This document shows, piece after piece, positions 15,302 to 24,500 of a stretch of 64,000 bases of DNA. Numbering within the stretch: position 1 is the stretch's first letter; every line of letters starts with the position of its first letter. The stretch comes from Streptosporangium album (lineage in GTDB: Bacteria > Actinomycetota > Actinomycetes > Streptosporangiales > Streptosporangiaceae). The translations under genes were made by a program, and so were the position numbers. The notes beneath the pieces were generated by a model, which ran no database searches, had not been told where the DNA came from, and was given only the letters and a program-made list of their open reading frames with translations. The stretch is from the NCBI RefSeq assembly GCF_014203795.1, contig NZ_JACHJU010000001.1, forward strand, positions 3,224,001 through 3,288,000, written 5' to 3'.

Positions 15302-17185
15302 ATGGACATGGAAGTGACCGCGTGGACATCGCTCTACCACGCGATGAACGCGCAGGAGGATCGGCGGCCGTTCTCCATGGCCGCGCTGCGGCGCATCGGC
15401 GCCTTCGCACGGCCCCACCGGCGGCTGCTGACGTTCTACCTGCTGCTCAGCGTCGTGACGGCGGCACTGGCGGTCGCGACCCCCGTGCTCGCGGGCCGGG
15501 TGGTGACCGCGATCGTCAACGGCGCCGCGGCGGACGTCGTCATCGTGCTCGCGGTGCTCATCGCCGTCATCGCGGTGGCGGAGGCCGGGCTCGGGCTGAT
15601 GACGCGGTGGCTGTCGGCGAGCATCGGTGAGGGCCTGATCCTCGACCTGCGCACCGCGGTCTTCGACCACGTGCAGCGCATGCCCATCGCCTTCTTCACC
15701 CGCACCCGCACCGGCGCGCTGGTCAGCAGGCTGAACAACGACGTCATCGGTGCGCAGCGGGCGTTCAGCGACACGCTCTCCGGTGTTGTGGGCAACATCG
15801 TGACGCTCGTGCTCACGCTCGCCGTGATGATCGGGACCTCCTGGCAGATCACCCTGCTCGCACTGCTGTTGCTGCCGGTGTTCGTCCTGCCCGCCCGGCG
15901 GATGGGCACCCGGCTGGCACACCTCGAACGCGAGTCGGCGAACCACAACGCGGCCATGAGCACCCAGATGACGGAGCGGTTCTCCGCGCCGGGCGCGACG
16001 CTCGTGAAACTCTTCGGCCGGCCCGGCAACGAGTCGGCCGAGTTCGCGGCAAGGGTCCGGCGGGTGCGCGACATCGGGGTGCGCACGGCGATGGTGCAGT
16101 CGGTGTTCGTCACCGCGCTGATGCTGGTCTCGGCTCTCGCCCTTGCTCTCGTCTACGGTCTCGGCGGCTTCTACGCCCTGCGGGGGCAGTTGGAGCCGGG
16201 GGCCGTCGTCGCGATGGCGCTGCTGCTCACCCGCCTCTACGCCCCGCTGACCGCCCTGGCCAGCGCGCGGGTCGAGGTGATGAGCGCGCTGGTGAGCTTC
16301 GAGAGGGTCTTCGAGGTGCTGGACCTCAAGCCGCTGATCACAGAGAAGCCGGACGCCCGGCGGGTGCCCGACGGGCCGGTGTCGGTGGAGTTCGACGGGG
16401 TGCGCTTCGGTTACCCGTCGGCGGACAAGGTGTCGCTCGCGTCGCTGGAGGAGGTGTCGACCCTCGACACGCGCGGCGGCGTCGAGGTCCTGCACGGGGT
16501 GTCGTTCCGCGCCGAGCCGGGACAGATGGTGGCCCTGGTCGGGTCCTCGGGCGCCGGGAAATCGACGATCGCACAGCTGCTACCGAGACTCTACGACGCG
16601 GAGGAGGGCGCCGTGCGCCTGTCCGGCGTGGACGTCCGGGACCTGTCGGCGGAGTCGATCCGCGAGACGCTCGGCATGGTGACGCAGGACGGACACCTGT
16701 TCCACGAGTCGATCCGGGCGAACCTGCTGCTGGCCCGGCCGGAGGCGGCGGAGGACGAGCTGTGGGAGGTGCTCCGCCGCGCCCGGCTCGCCGACCTCAT
16801 CGAGGCGCTGCCCGACGGGCTGGACACCGTCGTCGGCGAGCGCGGATACCGGCTCTCCGGCGGTGAACGCCAGCGGTTGACGATCGCGCGGCTGCTGCTG
16901 GCGCGTCCGCGGGTGGTGATCCTCGACGAGGCCACCGCGCACCTGGACTCCACCTCGGAGGCGGCGGTGCAGGAGGCGCTGGGCGAGGCGCTGGCCGGGC
17001 GGACCTCGGTGGTGATCGCGCACCGGCTGTCCACCGTCCGGGCCGCCGACCTCATCCTGGTGATCGAGGACGGGCGGGTCGTGGAGCGCGGCACGCACAC
17101 CGATCTCCTCGCGGCGGGTGGCCGTTACGAGGAGCTGTACCGGACCCAGTTCGACCAGCCGTCCGTCAGGGAGGCGATCCACTGA
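15302..17185 (+). CDS. ABC exporter half-transporter, membrane domain fused to ATPase
   Basis: A 627-residue type IV ABC exporter. Residues ~30-330 form the six-helix membrane domain; the ATPase follows with Walker A GSSGAGKST, a Q-loop near MVTQDGHLF, the signature LSGGERQR, Walker B VVILDEAT and the switch His in VIAHRLST. It would work as a homodimer, exporting drugs, lipids or peptides. The ATG at 15302 has GGAGA seven bases upstream and gives the usual N terminus. A GTG at 15155 is in frame, but the 49 additional residues are not family-like. The SoxR-like promoter upstream suggests induction by redox-active compounds such as quinones or phenazines, parallel to the SoxR-controlled ABC transporter of Streptomyces coelicolor. 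Confidence 0.9.
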   Translation: MDMEVTAWTSLYHAMNAQEDRRPFSMAALRRIGAFARPHRRLLTFYLLLSVVTAALAVATPVLAGRVVTAIVNGAAADVVIVLAVLIAVIAVAEAGLGLMTRWLSASIGEGLILDLRTAVFDHVQRMPIAFFTRTRTGALVSRLNNDVIGAQRAFSDTLSGVVGNIVTLVLTLAVMIGTSWQITLLALLLLPVFVLPARRMGTRLAHLERESANHNAAMSTQMTERFSAPGATLVKLFGRPGNESAEFAARVRRVRDIGVRTAMVQSVFVTALMLVSALALALVYGLGGFYALRGQLEPGAVVAMALLLTRLYAPLTALASARVEVMSALVSFERVFEVLDLKPLITEKPDARRVPDGPVSVEFDGVRFGYPSADKVSLASLEEVSTLDTRGGVEVLHGVSFRAEPGQMVALVGSSGAGKSTIAQLLPRLYDAEEGAVRLSGVDVRDLSAESIRETLGMVTQDGHLFHESIRANLLLARPEAAEDELWEVLRRARLADLIEALPDGLDTVVGERGYRLSGGERQRLTIARLLLARPRVVILDEATAHLDSTSEAAVQEALGEALAGRTSVVIAHRLSTVRAADLILVIEDGRVVERGTHTDLLAAGGRYEELYRTQFDQPSVREAIH

Positions 17186-17367
17186 CCGCATCACCGAGTG
17201 TGGTGCCCGACGCGTGGTCGGTGCAGCGGGCCGGGTGCCCCGGTTCCCAGCCCGTCGCCCCGCAGGTCCCTGCTCGCCGGGACAGCCGTGCGGTGAGCCG
17301 GGGTCTCGGCAGCACTGAGGACAGAGTCAATCCCTTACCCACGGGCCTGGTCGTGGGAATCGGCGGC

Positions 17368-18867
17368 CTACGGAGCCTTGAACCCCAGGGTGTAGGGGCC
17401 GGAGCCACTTGAGGCGACCACCTGGTAGCGGTAGTAGCCGGCCGTTCCGCTATAGGCGATCTTCTCGTCGCTGGTCGGGCCGGCGGAGGTGGCGACGGTC
17501 TGCCAGCTCGCGCCGCTCCACTTCTGCAGGTAAAGATCGAAGTCGGTGTCCTCGCCTGCGTTCAGGCAGCTGTAGTGGAGTCCTGTGACGCTTGACCTGT
17601 AGTACCGGTTGCCGGGCTGGTAGGCGGACTTGCCGCTGTCCAGGGTGCCGGTCGACGTCCGTGGGTAGCCGGTGCAGGTGCCCGTGGCCGGCGGTGGCGG
17701 ATTGCCCGCGGTGGTCACCAGGGTCAGGCCGTAGGCCGACAAAACCGGGCCGATCGGTTGGAAGTAGGTGGTACCGCCGGAGCTGCAGTCGCCGGAGCCG
17801 CCGGAGGCGATGCCCTGGGCCTGGTCGACGGAGATGAAGGAGCCACCCGAATCACCGGGTTCGGCGCAGACGTTCGTGCGGGTCAGCCCGAAGACGTTGC
17901 CCTGGGGATAGGTGATGCTGGCGTCGCGCTGCTGGATGAGGCCGCAGTGCCAGTCGGTGGTGGAACCGGACCGGCAGACCGACGAGCCCTGGACGGCCGT
18001 CTTGGCGCCGGCGACGGACACGGTGCCGCCCTCCCCGTTGTCCACTGAAGGCCGGGGCGTCCAGTTGCCGTTCACCGCGATCCAGGAGTAGTCCCCAAGC
18101 GGGAAGGTCGACGCCTTGAAGACACCTTGAACGGTCCGGTTGAATCCGATGGTGGTCTCACCGGCCTTGCCGCAGTGCCCGGCGCTGACGAACCCGCTCT
18201 GGGTTCCGTGCATCACCGGGAAACCGATCGAGCAGCGGCTCGTGAGACCGATGTAGTAGGCCTGGCCGCCCACCAGGTCGTCGAAGGGCTGGGGTTGCTC
18301 GGTGGACGGCTGCACGACCACCACGGTCTTGTCCACGTCCGTGCCCTCGACGACGGTCTCGGCCTCGTCGGGTTTCTGGGCGAGGACGACGACCTTGTTG
18401 GTCTTCACGTCGATGTAGCGCACGCTCGCCACGAGCGGTCGCACGGGCAGGGCGTCGTCGAGTTTCTGTTTGATCGAGATGAGTTGTGCCAGAGACCTGC
18501 CGACGATCTCAGGCTGGGCGCCCGCGGCGATGATCTGGGGGATGTCGGCGGCGTCGGTGGTGGCCACCACGAGGGTTTGCGCAACGGTTCCTCTGAGCCA
18601 GGCGCCACCGAAGCGGTCACCGAGCCGCTGGCGTAGTCGTGCCTCGACCGGTACCAGCCGGGTCTCGTTGAGCAGGCGGGCCTGGGCTTGGGCCTCGCTG
18701 AGACCAAGATCGCGCTGGAGTGCCTCCAGCATGCCCGGTGGTGGTTTCCGGGCGAGCACGGCGGTTGAGGTACTCGCTGTCCGGCGTTCGGCCCCGGCAG
18801 GGATGGCGGTCAGGGTAAGTGCGGTGATCGCTAGGGCGCACGTGGTAGCGGCATGTCTGCGGGACAT
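17368..18867 (-). CDS. Secreted streptogrisin/alpha-lytic-type serine protease with pro-domain and C-terminal domain
   Basis: A 499-residue prepro-protease of peptidase family S1. Signal peptide: residues 1-~26 (MSRRHAATTCALAITALTLT to AGA). An alpha-lytic-type pro-domain follows (about 35-190), acting as intramolecular chaperone. The catalytic domain shows His in SAGHCG, Asp in DYSWI and Ser in EPGDSGGSF, with several cysteine pairs. After a PPPPATG linker, the last ~110 residues form a PPC-like beta-sandwich (DTDFDLYLQKW, YRYQVVASSGSGPYTL), probably for substrate or surface binding. The ATG at 18867 has GAGGAGAA upstream. A 6-base inverted repeat CATCAC/GTGATG (18916-18938) lies in the upstream region and could be a control site. 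The 231 bases to the rhamnulokinase stop hold no gene I can support. Confidence 0.9.
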   Translation of the reverse strand: MSRRHAATTCALAITALTLTAIPAGAERRTASTSTAVLARKPPPGMLEALQRDLGLSEAQAQARLLNETRLVPVEARLRQRLGDRFGGAWLRGTVAQTLVVATTDAADIPQIIAAGAQPEIVGRSLAQLISIKQKLDDALPVRPLVASVRYIDVKTNKVVVLAQKPDEAETVVEGTDVDKTVVVVQPSTEQPQPFDDLVGGQAYYIGLTSRCSIGFPVMHGTQSGFVSAGHCGKAGETTIGFNRTVQGVFKASTFPLGDYSWIAVNGNWTPRPSVDNGEGGTVSVAGAKTAVQGSSVCRSGSTTDWHCGLIQQRDASITYPQGNVFGLTRTNVCAEPGDSGGSFISVDQAQGIASGGSGDCSSGGTTYFQPIGPVLSAYGLTLVTTAGNPPPPATGTCTGYPRTSTGTLDSGKSAYQPGNRYYRSSVTGLHYSCLNAGEDTDFDLYLQKWSGASWQTVATSAGPTSDEKIAYSGTAGYYRYQVVASSGSGPYTLGFKAP

Positions 18868-19098
18868 GGGTTTCTCCTCGACCTCGGCTTTCTGAACACG
18901 AGGGGAGGTCGCCCGCATCACGGATTGATCATGTGATGTGGGCGATGCCACTCTAATTCAGTTGTTGCCGGTCAATGCCGTGAACGCCGCGCGGCACGCG
19001 GGCGACGACGTGGAATGGGGCGGCCGGTACGCACCGATCCTCGCGGGGATCACGGTGGTCATCGCCAGAAGGGGCCCGGGTCGCCCGTGAAGCGCCGG

Positions 19099-20517
19099 TC
19101 AGCGATCGGAGATCCGGGCCTCGGCGTGTGCCCACGCCGGCTCCTCGCCACGGGGGTGGTAGGTGACGAGCCGCTCGCTCCGCCGTACGAGCGCCCGGAT
19201 GTCGGAGACCACGCCCTGGGCGCGTGCCTGGACCAGGGCGTTGCCCAGGGTGGCGGCCTCCACCGGGCCCGCGACGACCGGCAGGCCGGTCGCGTCCGCG
19301 GTCATCTGGCAGAGCAGCGTGTTGCGGGCGCCGCCGCCGACCACGTGCACGACCTCCACGTCCTGGCCGCTGAGCCGTACGGCGGCGCGGATCGCCCTGC
19401 GGTACGCGAGGGCCAGGCTCTCCAGCACGCACCGGACGACCTGCGCCCGGCCGGCCGGGGGCCGCTGGCCGGTGCGCTCGCAGAAGGCGGTGATCCGGGC
19501 GGGCATGTCCCCGGGCGGCAGGAAGGCCGGGTCGTCGGGGTCGATCACCGCCTGGAACGGCGGGGCCTGCGCGGCGGCGGCGAGCAGTCCGGTCAGCCCG
19601 GTGTCACCCCATACGCGCACGCACTCCTGGAGGATCCACAGGCCCATCACGTTGCGCAGGTAGCGGATGGTGCCGTCCAGGCCGCCCTCGTTGGTGAAGT
19701 TGGCCAGGCGGCTCTCCTCGGTCAGGACAGGCCGGGGAAGTTCGAGCCCGACGAGCGACCAGGTGCCGGAGGAGATGTAGGCGAACCGTTCGGTGGCGGC
19801 GGGCACCGCCACGACCGCCGAGGCCGTGTCGTGCGAGGCCACCGCGGTGACCGGGGTCGAGCCGGGCAGTCCGGTCTCGGCGGCGACCTCGGCGCGGAGC
19901 GTCCCGGCGGCCGACCCCGGCTGCCGCAGCTCCGGGAGGATTCCGGCCGGCAGGCCCAGCCGGTCGGTCAGCTCCCGGGCCCAGCCGCCGGCCCGCACGT
20001 CGTACAGCCCGGTGGTGGAGGCGTTGGTGGTCTCCGCGCCGACGGAGCCGGTCAGCCAGTGGGTCAGCAGGTCGGGGATCAGCAACAGCGTCCCGGCGCG
20101 GCCGAGGTCGGGGTCGGCGAGCAGCTGGTAGACCGTGTTGAACGGCAGGAACTGCAGGCCGCCGACCTGGTAGAGCGCATCGGCCCCCACCTCACCGGTC
20201 ACCCGCTCCATGATCCCGGCGGTCCGCCCGTCGCGGTAGTGCACCGGGTTGCCGATGAGCCGCCCGCCCCCGTCGAGCAGGCCGTAGTCGACCGCCCAGG
20301 AGTCGATGCCGATCGAGTCGACCGGGCCGGCCTCGCGCAGTCCGTCGAGCACCCCCCGGTACAGGGCGAGGATGTCCCAGTGCAGGGTTCCGCCGACCCG
20401 GACCGGCCGGTTGGCGAACCGGTGCGCCTCGGTGAGACGCACCCGCCCGTCCTTGATCCGTGCGGTCATCACCCGCCCGCTGGAGGCGCCCAGGTCGACT
20501 GCCGCGTAAACGCCCAT
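19099..20517 (-). CDS. rhaB: Rhamnulokinase
   Basis: A 472-residue FGGY-family sugar kinase. Family marks are the N-terminal phosphate loop AAVDLGASSGRV, the rhamnulokinase-type GIDSWAVDYGLLD, the hinge LPFNTVYQL, SHDTASAV, and the late ATP-site VHVVGGGARNTLLCQ. It phosphorylates L-rhamnulose to L-rhamnulose 1-phosphate in the cytoplasm, the second step of L-rhamnose catabolism. It lies three bases after the LacI-type regulator on the same strand, so the two form an operon divergent from the importer, isomerase and aldolase genes. Together these give a full pathway from uptake to lactaldehyde and dihydroxyacetone phosphate. Confidence 0.93.
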   Translation of the reverse strand: MGVYAAVDLGASSGRVMTARIKDGRVRLTEAHRFANRPVRVGGTLHWDILALYRGVLDGLREAGPVDSIGIDSWAVDYGLLDGGGRLIGNPVHYRDGRTAGIMERVTGEVGADALYQVGGLQFLPFNTVYQLLADPDLGRAGTLLLIPDLLTHWLTGSVGAETTNASTTGLYDVRAGGWARELTDRLGLPAGILPELRQPGSAAGTLRAEVAAETGLPGSTPVTAVASHDTASAVVAVPAATERFAYISSGTWSLVGLELPRPVLTEESRLANFTNEGGLDGTIRYLRNVMGLWILQECVRVWGDTGLTGLLAAAAQAPPFQAVIDPDDPAFLPPGDMPARITAFCERTGQRPPAGRAQVVRCVLESLALAYRRAIRAAVRLSGQDVEVVHVVGGGARNTLLCQMTADATGLPVVAGPVEAATLGNALVQARAQGVVSDIRALVRRSERLVTYHPRGEEPAWAHAEARISDR

Positions 20518-20520
20518 TTC

Positions 20521-21573
20521 TCACTCCCCGTCCGTCGTCGGATGGTCGCCGCCGTCCTGTCGCGCGGGTCCGGTCGACTCGCGGACGACCAGCTCGGGCT
20601 GGAACACGATCTGCCGGTGGGCGTGCGTGCCGGGATCACCGCACTCCTCCAGCAGCAGCTGGGTGGCGATCTGCCCGAGCGTGTAGGTGGGCTGCCGGAT
20701 CGAGCTGAGCGACACCGCCGAGGCCGCCGCGAAGTCGATGTCGTCGTATCCGATCAGGGCCACGTCGCCGGGCACCTTAACCCCGGCCTGCAGCAGGCCG
20801 CGGAGCATGCCGAGGGCGAGCAGGTCGTTGGCACAGAAGATCGCCTCCGGTAGCCGGCCGGAGCCGACGAGCCTCTCGGCCGCCTCCTGCCCCGCCCGTG
20901 CGGTCATCGCCGGCGCCTCCACCGTCTCCATGGCGCCCGAAGGGTCGAGACCCGCGGCGGCGAGGGCCTGGCCGGCGCCGTGCCCCCGGTCCAGGCACTG
21001 CCGGATGGTCTGCGGGCCGCTGAGATAGGAGATCCTCCGGGCGCCGCGGTCGAGCAGGTGGGCGACGGCCATCCGGCCGCCGGCCACGTCGTCGACGGTC
21101 ACCGAGCACTGGTCGGGCCGGTGGGAGGGGTGGTCGACGAGCACCACGCTGATGCCGCGCTCGCGCAGCCTGTCGAGCTGGTGGGGGGCGTCGTCCGACG
21201 GGGTGATCAGCACACCGCGCACCCGATGCTCGGCGAAGACGGTCAGGTTGTGCTCCTCCTTGGACGGGGAACCGGCCGAGTTGCCCAGGATCACCGCGTA
21301 GCCGAGGTCGCTGGCGACGTCCTCGGCTCCGGCCGCCACGTCGGTGAAGAACGGGTTGCCGATGTCCATGACCGACAGCCCGATGGTCCGGCTGTGCCCG
21401 GCGCGCAGTGTCGACGCCGAGCCGTGCCGGACGAAACCGAGCTCGCGGATCGCGTCCTTGACGCGCTCCCGGGTCGCGGGGGCCACCCGCTCGGGCCGGT
21501 TGAGCACGTTCGAGACCGTGCCGGGGGAGACCCGCGCGAGCTGGGCGACCTCCTTGATGCTGACATCACCCAA
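20521..21573 (-). CDS. LacI-family regulator of the rhamnose locus
   Basis: A ~350-residue LacI/GalR repressor. The N-terminal helix-turn-helix reads VSIKEVAQLARVSPGTVSNVLN; the remainder is a periplasmic-binding-protein-like sugar domain (GLSVMDIGNPFF, ALIGYDDIDFA). I place the start at the TTG at 21573, because GAGGAGAGG lies five bases upstream and the protein then begins with the usual GDVSIKEVA. An ATG at 21597 would add eight residues that overlap this ribosome site and sits right next to an operator. Two related palindromes, one before this gene and one before the importer, mark it as local repressor, presumably released by rhamnose or a product. Confidence 0.9.
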   Translation of the reverse strand: MGDVSIKEVAQLARVSPGTVSNVLNRPERVAPATRERVKDAIRELGFVRHGSASTLRAGHSRTIGLSVMDIGNPFFTDVAAGAEDVASDLGYAVILGNSAGSPSKEEHNLTVFAEHRVRGVLITPSDDAPHQLDRLRERGISVVLVDHPSHRPDQCSVTVDDVAGGRMAVAHLLDRGARRISYLSGPQTIRQCLDRGHGAGQALAAAGLDPSGAMETVEAPAMTARAGQEAAERLVGSGRLPEAIFCANDLLALGMLRGLLQAGVKVPGDVALIGYDDIDFAAASAVSLSSIRQPTYTLGQIATQLLLEECGDPGTHAHRQIVFQPELVVRESTGPARQDGGDHPTTDGE

Positions 21574-21600
21574 CGGTGCCTCTCCTCGGTCCGGCATAGA

Positions 21601-21614
21601 TTAAAACGTGTTAG
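21601..21614. promoter_or_regulatory. LacI-type operator upstream of the regulator-rhaB operon
   Basis: TTAAAACGTGTTAG resembles the operator in front of the importer genes (CTAAAACGT core) and sits 28 bases upstream of the preferred TTG start. One half-site is degraded compared with the other copy. Confidence 0.55.
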
Positions 21615-21765
21615 CAATCGTAGGCAAGACCCTACCCAAGTCTCTTCCTGCCTCGGCCGCGTCCCTGTCGGCGCGGGGCGCCGATGGTGCCGTAACGCAT
21701 TGGAAACAGGACATTCATCCCCTATTGACAAGCCCTGATCCCCGGATTAGCGTCCCGGCAACTCT

Positions 21766-21780
21766 CTAAAACGTTTTTAG
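21766..21780. promoter_or_regulatory. LacI-type operator upstream of the rhamnose importer operon
   Basis: CTAAAACGTTTTTAG: exact 6-base arms CTAAAA/TTTTAG around CGT, the AAACGTTT-type core favoured by LacI/GalR repressors. It ends 19 bases before the first structural gene. A candidate TTGACA lies at 21725-21730; no convincing -10 box could be assigned. Confidence 0.68.
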
Positions 21781-21799
21781 TCAGGGAAGGGTGTGGCCG

Positions 21800-23332
21800 G
21801 TGATCGAACCGGGCGAACGGGAGGCGCCGCCCCTCGAACGGATCCCTCCCGTGCTGGCGCTGGCCGGGGTGAGCAAGGCGTTCGGCGCCGTACAGGCGCT
21901 GCGCGAGGTCTCCCTCGAGCTGTACGCCGGGGAGGCGCACGCCCTGGCCGGGGAGAACGGGGCCGGGAAGTCCACCCTGGTGAAGACCCTCGCCGGCGTG
22001 CACCGCCCGGACACCGGACAGGTCCTCCTCGACGGGGAGCAGGTGGAGTTCCACAACCCCGCGGACGCCCAGCGGGCCGGGGTGGCGGTGATCTACCAGG
22101 AGCCCACGATGTTCCCCGACCTGTCGGTCGCCGAGAACATCTTCATCGGCCGCCAGCCCCGGGCCTCGCTCGGCCGTATCGACCGCGGCACGATGCGCGC
22201 CAGGGCCGCCGAGCTCTTCACCCGGCTCGGCGTCACTCTCGACCCCGAGCAGCCGGCCCGCGGCCTGTCCATCGCCGACCAGCAGCTCGTCGAGATCGCC
22301 AAGGCGCTCTCGCGGGACGCCCGGGTGCTCATCATGGACGAGCCCACCGCGGCGCTCTCCGGCAACGAGGTCGCGCGGCTCTTCAACGTGGTGAAGGCGC
22401 TCCGGGAGCAGGGCTGCGCGGTGCTGTTCATCTCCCACCGGCTCGACGAGATCTTCGAGCTCTGCCAGCGGGTCACCACGCTGCGCGACGGCACCTGGAT
22501 CGCCAGCGAGCCGGTGGCCGGGCTGACCCATGACGGCCTGATCCGCCGGATGGTCGGCCGTGACCTCGACACCCTCTATCCCAAACAGGAGACCGAGGCC
22601 GGCGAGGTGGCGCTCAAGGTCGGCCGCCTCACCCGCGAGGGCGTGTTCACCGACGTCTCCTTCGAGGTCCGGCGGGGCGAGATCGTGGCGCTCGCCGGAC
22701 TGGTGGGGGCGGGGCGCAGTGAGGTGGCCCGGGCCATCTTCGGCGTGGACCGGTGGGACGCGGGGACCGTCGAGGTGAACGGCAGGCGGCTGCCGGCCGC
22801 CTCCCCGACCGCCGCGATGGCCGCCGGCCTGGCCCTGGTCCCGGAGGACCGGCGGCAGCAGGGCCTGGTGATGGACCAGTCGATCGAGCGCAACATCGGC
22901 CTCACCGGCCTGAAGGCGCTGCGCCGCGGGCCGGTCATCTCCCGGGCCGCGGAGCGGGACCGTGCCCGTGACTGGGCGATCCGGCTCCAGCTCAAGTTCA
23001 ACGGGCTGTCGGACGCGGTGAACGTGCTCTCCGGCGGCAACCAGCAGAAGGTCGTGCTGGGCAAGTGGCTGTCCACCCGGCCCGAGGTGCTCATCATCGA
23101 CGAGCCCACCAGGGGCATCGACGTGGGCACCAAGGCCGAGGTCCACCGGCTGCTGTCCGAGCTCGCCGCCGACGGCCTCGCCGTACTGATGATCTCCTCC
23201 GACCTGCCCGAGGTGCTCGGCATGGCCGATCGGGTGCTGGTCATGCAGGAGGGGCGGCTGGTCGCCGAGATCCCGCGGGAGCGGGCCACCGAGGAGAGTG
23301 TGATGACCGCCGCCACAGGGAGGGCCTCGTGA
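21800..23332 (+). CDS. Sugar ABC importer ATP-binding protein, two ATPase domains (rhamnose)
   Basis: A ~510-residue double ATPase of the carbohydrate uptake (CUT2) class. Domain 1 has Walker [10 protein letters not shown], signature LSIADQQ and Walker [12 protein letters not shown]; domain 2 has a degenerate Walker A (GLVGAGRSE), signature LSGGNQQK and Walker [15 protein letters not shown], the standard pattern of RbsA/RhaT-like proteins. It energises import through the two permeases encoded next. The GTG at 21800 has GGAAGGG at good spacing; a GTG at 21791 overlaps that site. It is the first gene after the operator. The next ~145 bases (23333-23477) contain no convincing gene. Confidence 0.9.
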   Translation: MIEPGEREAPPLERIPPVLALAGVSKAFGAVQALREVSLELYAGEAHALAGENGAGKSTLVKTLAGVHRPDTGQVLLDGEQVEFHNPADAQRAGVAVIYQEPTMFPDLSVAENIFIGRQPRASLGRIDRGTMRARAAELFTRLGVTLDPEQPARGLSIADQQLVEIAKALSRDARVLIMDEPTAALSGNEVARLFNVVKALREQGCAVLFISHRLDEIFELCQRVTTLRDGTWIASEPVAGLTHDGLIRRMVGRDLDTLYPKQETEAGEVALKVGRLTREGVFTDVSFEVRRGEIVALAGLVGAGRSEVARAIFGVDRWDAGTVEVNGRRLPAASPTAAMAAGLALVPEDRRQQGLVMDQSIERNIGLTGLKALRRGPVISRAAERDRARDWAIRLQLKFNGLSDAVNVLSGGNQQKVVLGKWLSTRPEVLIIDEPTRGIDVGTKAEVHRLLSELAADGLAVLMISSDLPEVLGMADRVLVMQEGRLVAEIPRERATEESVMTAATGRAS

Positions 23333-23477
23333 TCGGGGTAACGGAGAGATCCGGCGAGCGCGGCACCCCCGTCGCGCGTCCGGCGGTCTCATGGGATGAG
23401 GGTGGCCCGATGGCCGAGCGGAGCGAGGACACCGGCGAGCACGGCGGCCTGGTCATGTGGCCGGCGGAGGGGGCCGT

Positions 23478-24500
23478 ATGAGCGCCGTCACCGCCGGGCG
23501 GAGCACCCGGGGTGTGGTGGACCTGGTCTTCCGGGCCCGCGAGCTCAGCATCGTGGCCGCGCTGGCCGTCCTGGTCGCGGTGACCGCGGGCGTCAACGGC
23601 AACTTCCTGTCCGGCCAGGGCATGAAGGACATCCTCCTCAACGCCTCCATCCTGGTGCTGCTAGCCGTCGGCCAGTCCGTGGTGGTCATCACCCGCAACA
23701 TCGACCTGTCCGTCGGCTCGGTCGTCGGCCTGGTGGCCTTCACCGTCGGTGACTTCCTCGCCGCCGACCACGGGCGGGGCATCGTCTTCGCGGTCGTGCT
23801 GGGTGTGGCCGTCGGCGCGCTCTGCGGCCTGGTCAACGGCCTCCTGGTCAGCTTCGGCAGGGTCCCGGCCCTGGTGGTCACCCTGGGCACGCTGTACGTG
23901 ATCCAGGGGCTCGACCACTTCATCGCGCACGGCCGGCAGATCAACGCCGTCGACCTGCCCCCCGCGCTGCTGTCGCTGGGCAACGGCACGGTGCTCGGCG
24001 TGCCGTACCTGCCGGTGATCGCCGTCGTGGCGATGCTGGCCGTCGGCTACTACCTGCGCTCCTACCCCTCGGGCCGGGACTTCTACGCGATCGGCTCCAG
24101 CCCGGAGGCCGCGGGCCTGGCCGGCATCCCGGTGCGACGGCGTGTGATGGGTGCCTACCTGTTCAGCGGCGCGCTCGCGGGTCTGGCCGGGGTGCTCTGG
24201 CTGTCCCGGTTCGGCACGGTGGTGGCCGATGCCGCCAACGGCTGGGAGCTCCAGGTGGTCAGCGCCGTCGTGGTCGGCGGCGTGGCGATCACCGGCGGCG
24301 TCGGCACCGTGTACGGCGCCGCGCTCGGCGCGCTGCTGCTCACCACGATCACCAGCGCGCTGGTCGTGCTCAAGGTCAACCCGTTCTGGCAGCAGGCCAT
24401 CACCGGCGCGCTGCTGCTCCTGGCGATCAGCGTGGACCGGCTGCTCGCGCTGCGGGTCGCCCGGGTACTGCGGAGGAGGAACGCCCGTCATGGCTCCTGA
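23478..24500 (+). CDS. Sugar ABC importer permease 1 (rhamnose)
   Basis: A 340-residue CUT2-type inner membrane permease with about 9-10 hydrophobic helices. Family motifs are TRNIDLSVGSVVGL near residue 75 and the cytoplasmic coupling loop with AIGSSPEAAGLAGIPV. The ATG at 23478 has GGAGGGG upstream; the frame is open slightly further 5' without a credible start. It overlaps the second permease by 11 bases, and the two presumably form the heterodimeric channel for L-rhamnose, equivalent to RhaP. Confidence 0.88.
   Translation: MSAVTAGRSTRGVVDLVFRARELSIVAALAVLVAVTAGVNGNFLSGQGMKDILLNASILVLLAVGQSVVVITRNIDLSVGSVVGLVAFTVGDFLAADHGRGIVFAVVLGVAVGALCGLVNGLLVSFGRVPALVVTLGTLYVIQGLDHFIAHGRQINAVDLPPALLSLGNGTVLGVPYLPVIAVVAMLAVGYYLRSYPSGRDFYAIGSSPEAAGLAGIPVRRRVMGAYLFSGALAGLAGVLWLSRFGTVVADAANGWELQVVSAVVVGGVAITGGVGTVYGAALGALLLTTITSALVVLKVNPFWQQAITGALLLLAISVDRLLALRVARVLRRRNARHGS

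Noticed and set aside
23333-23477. Small gene between rhamnose ATPase and first permease
   Set aside because: Possible ATG at 23396 gives an Arg/Ser-rich sequence with no family and no clear ribosome site.
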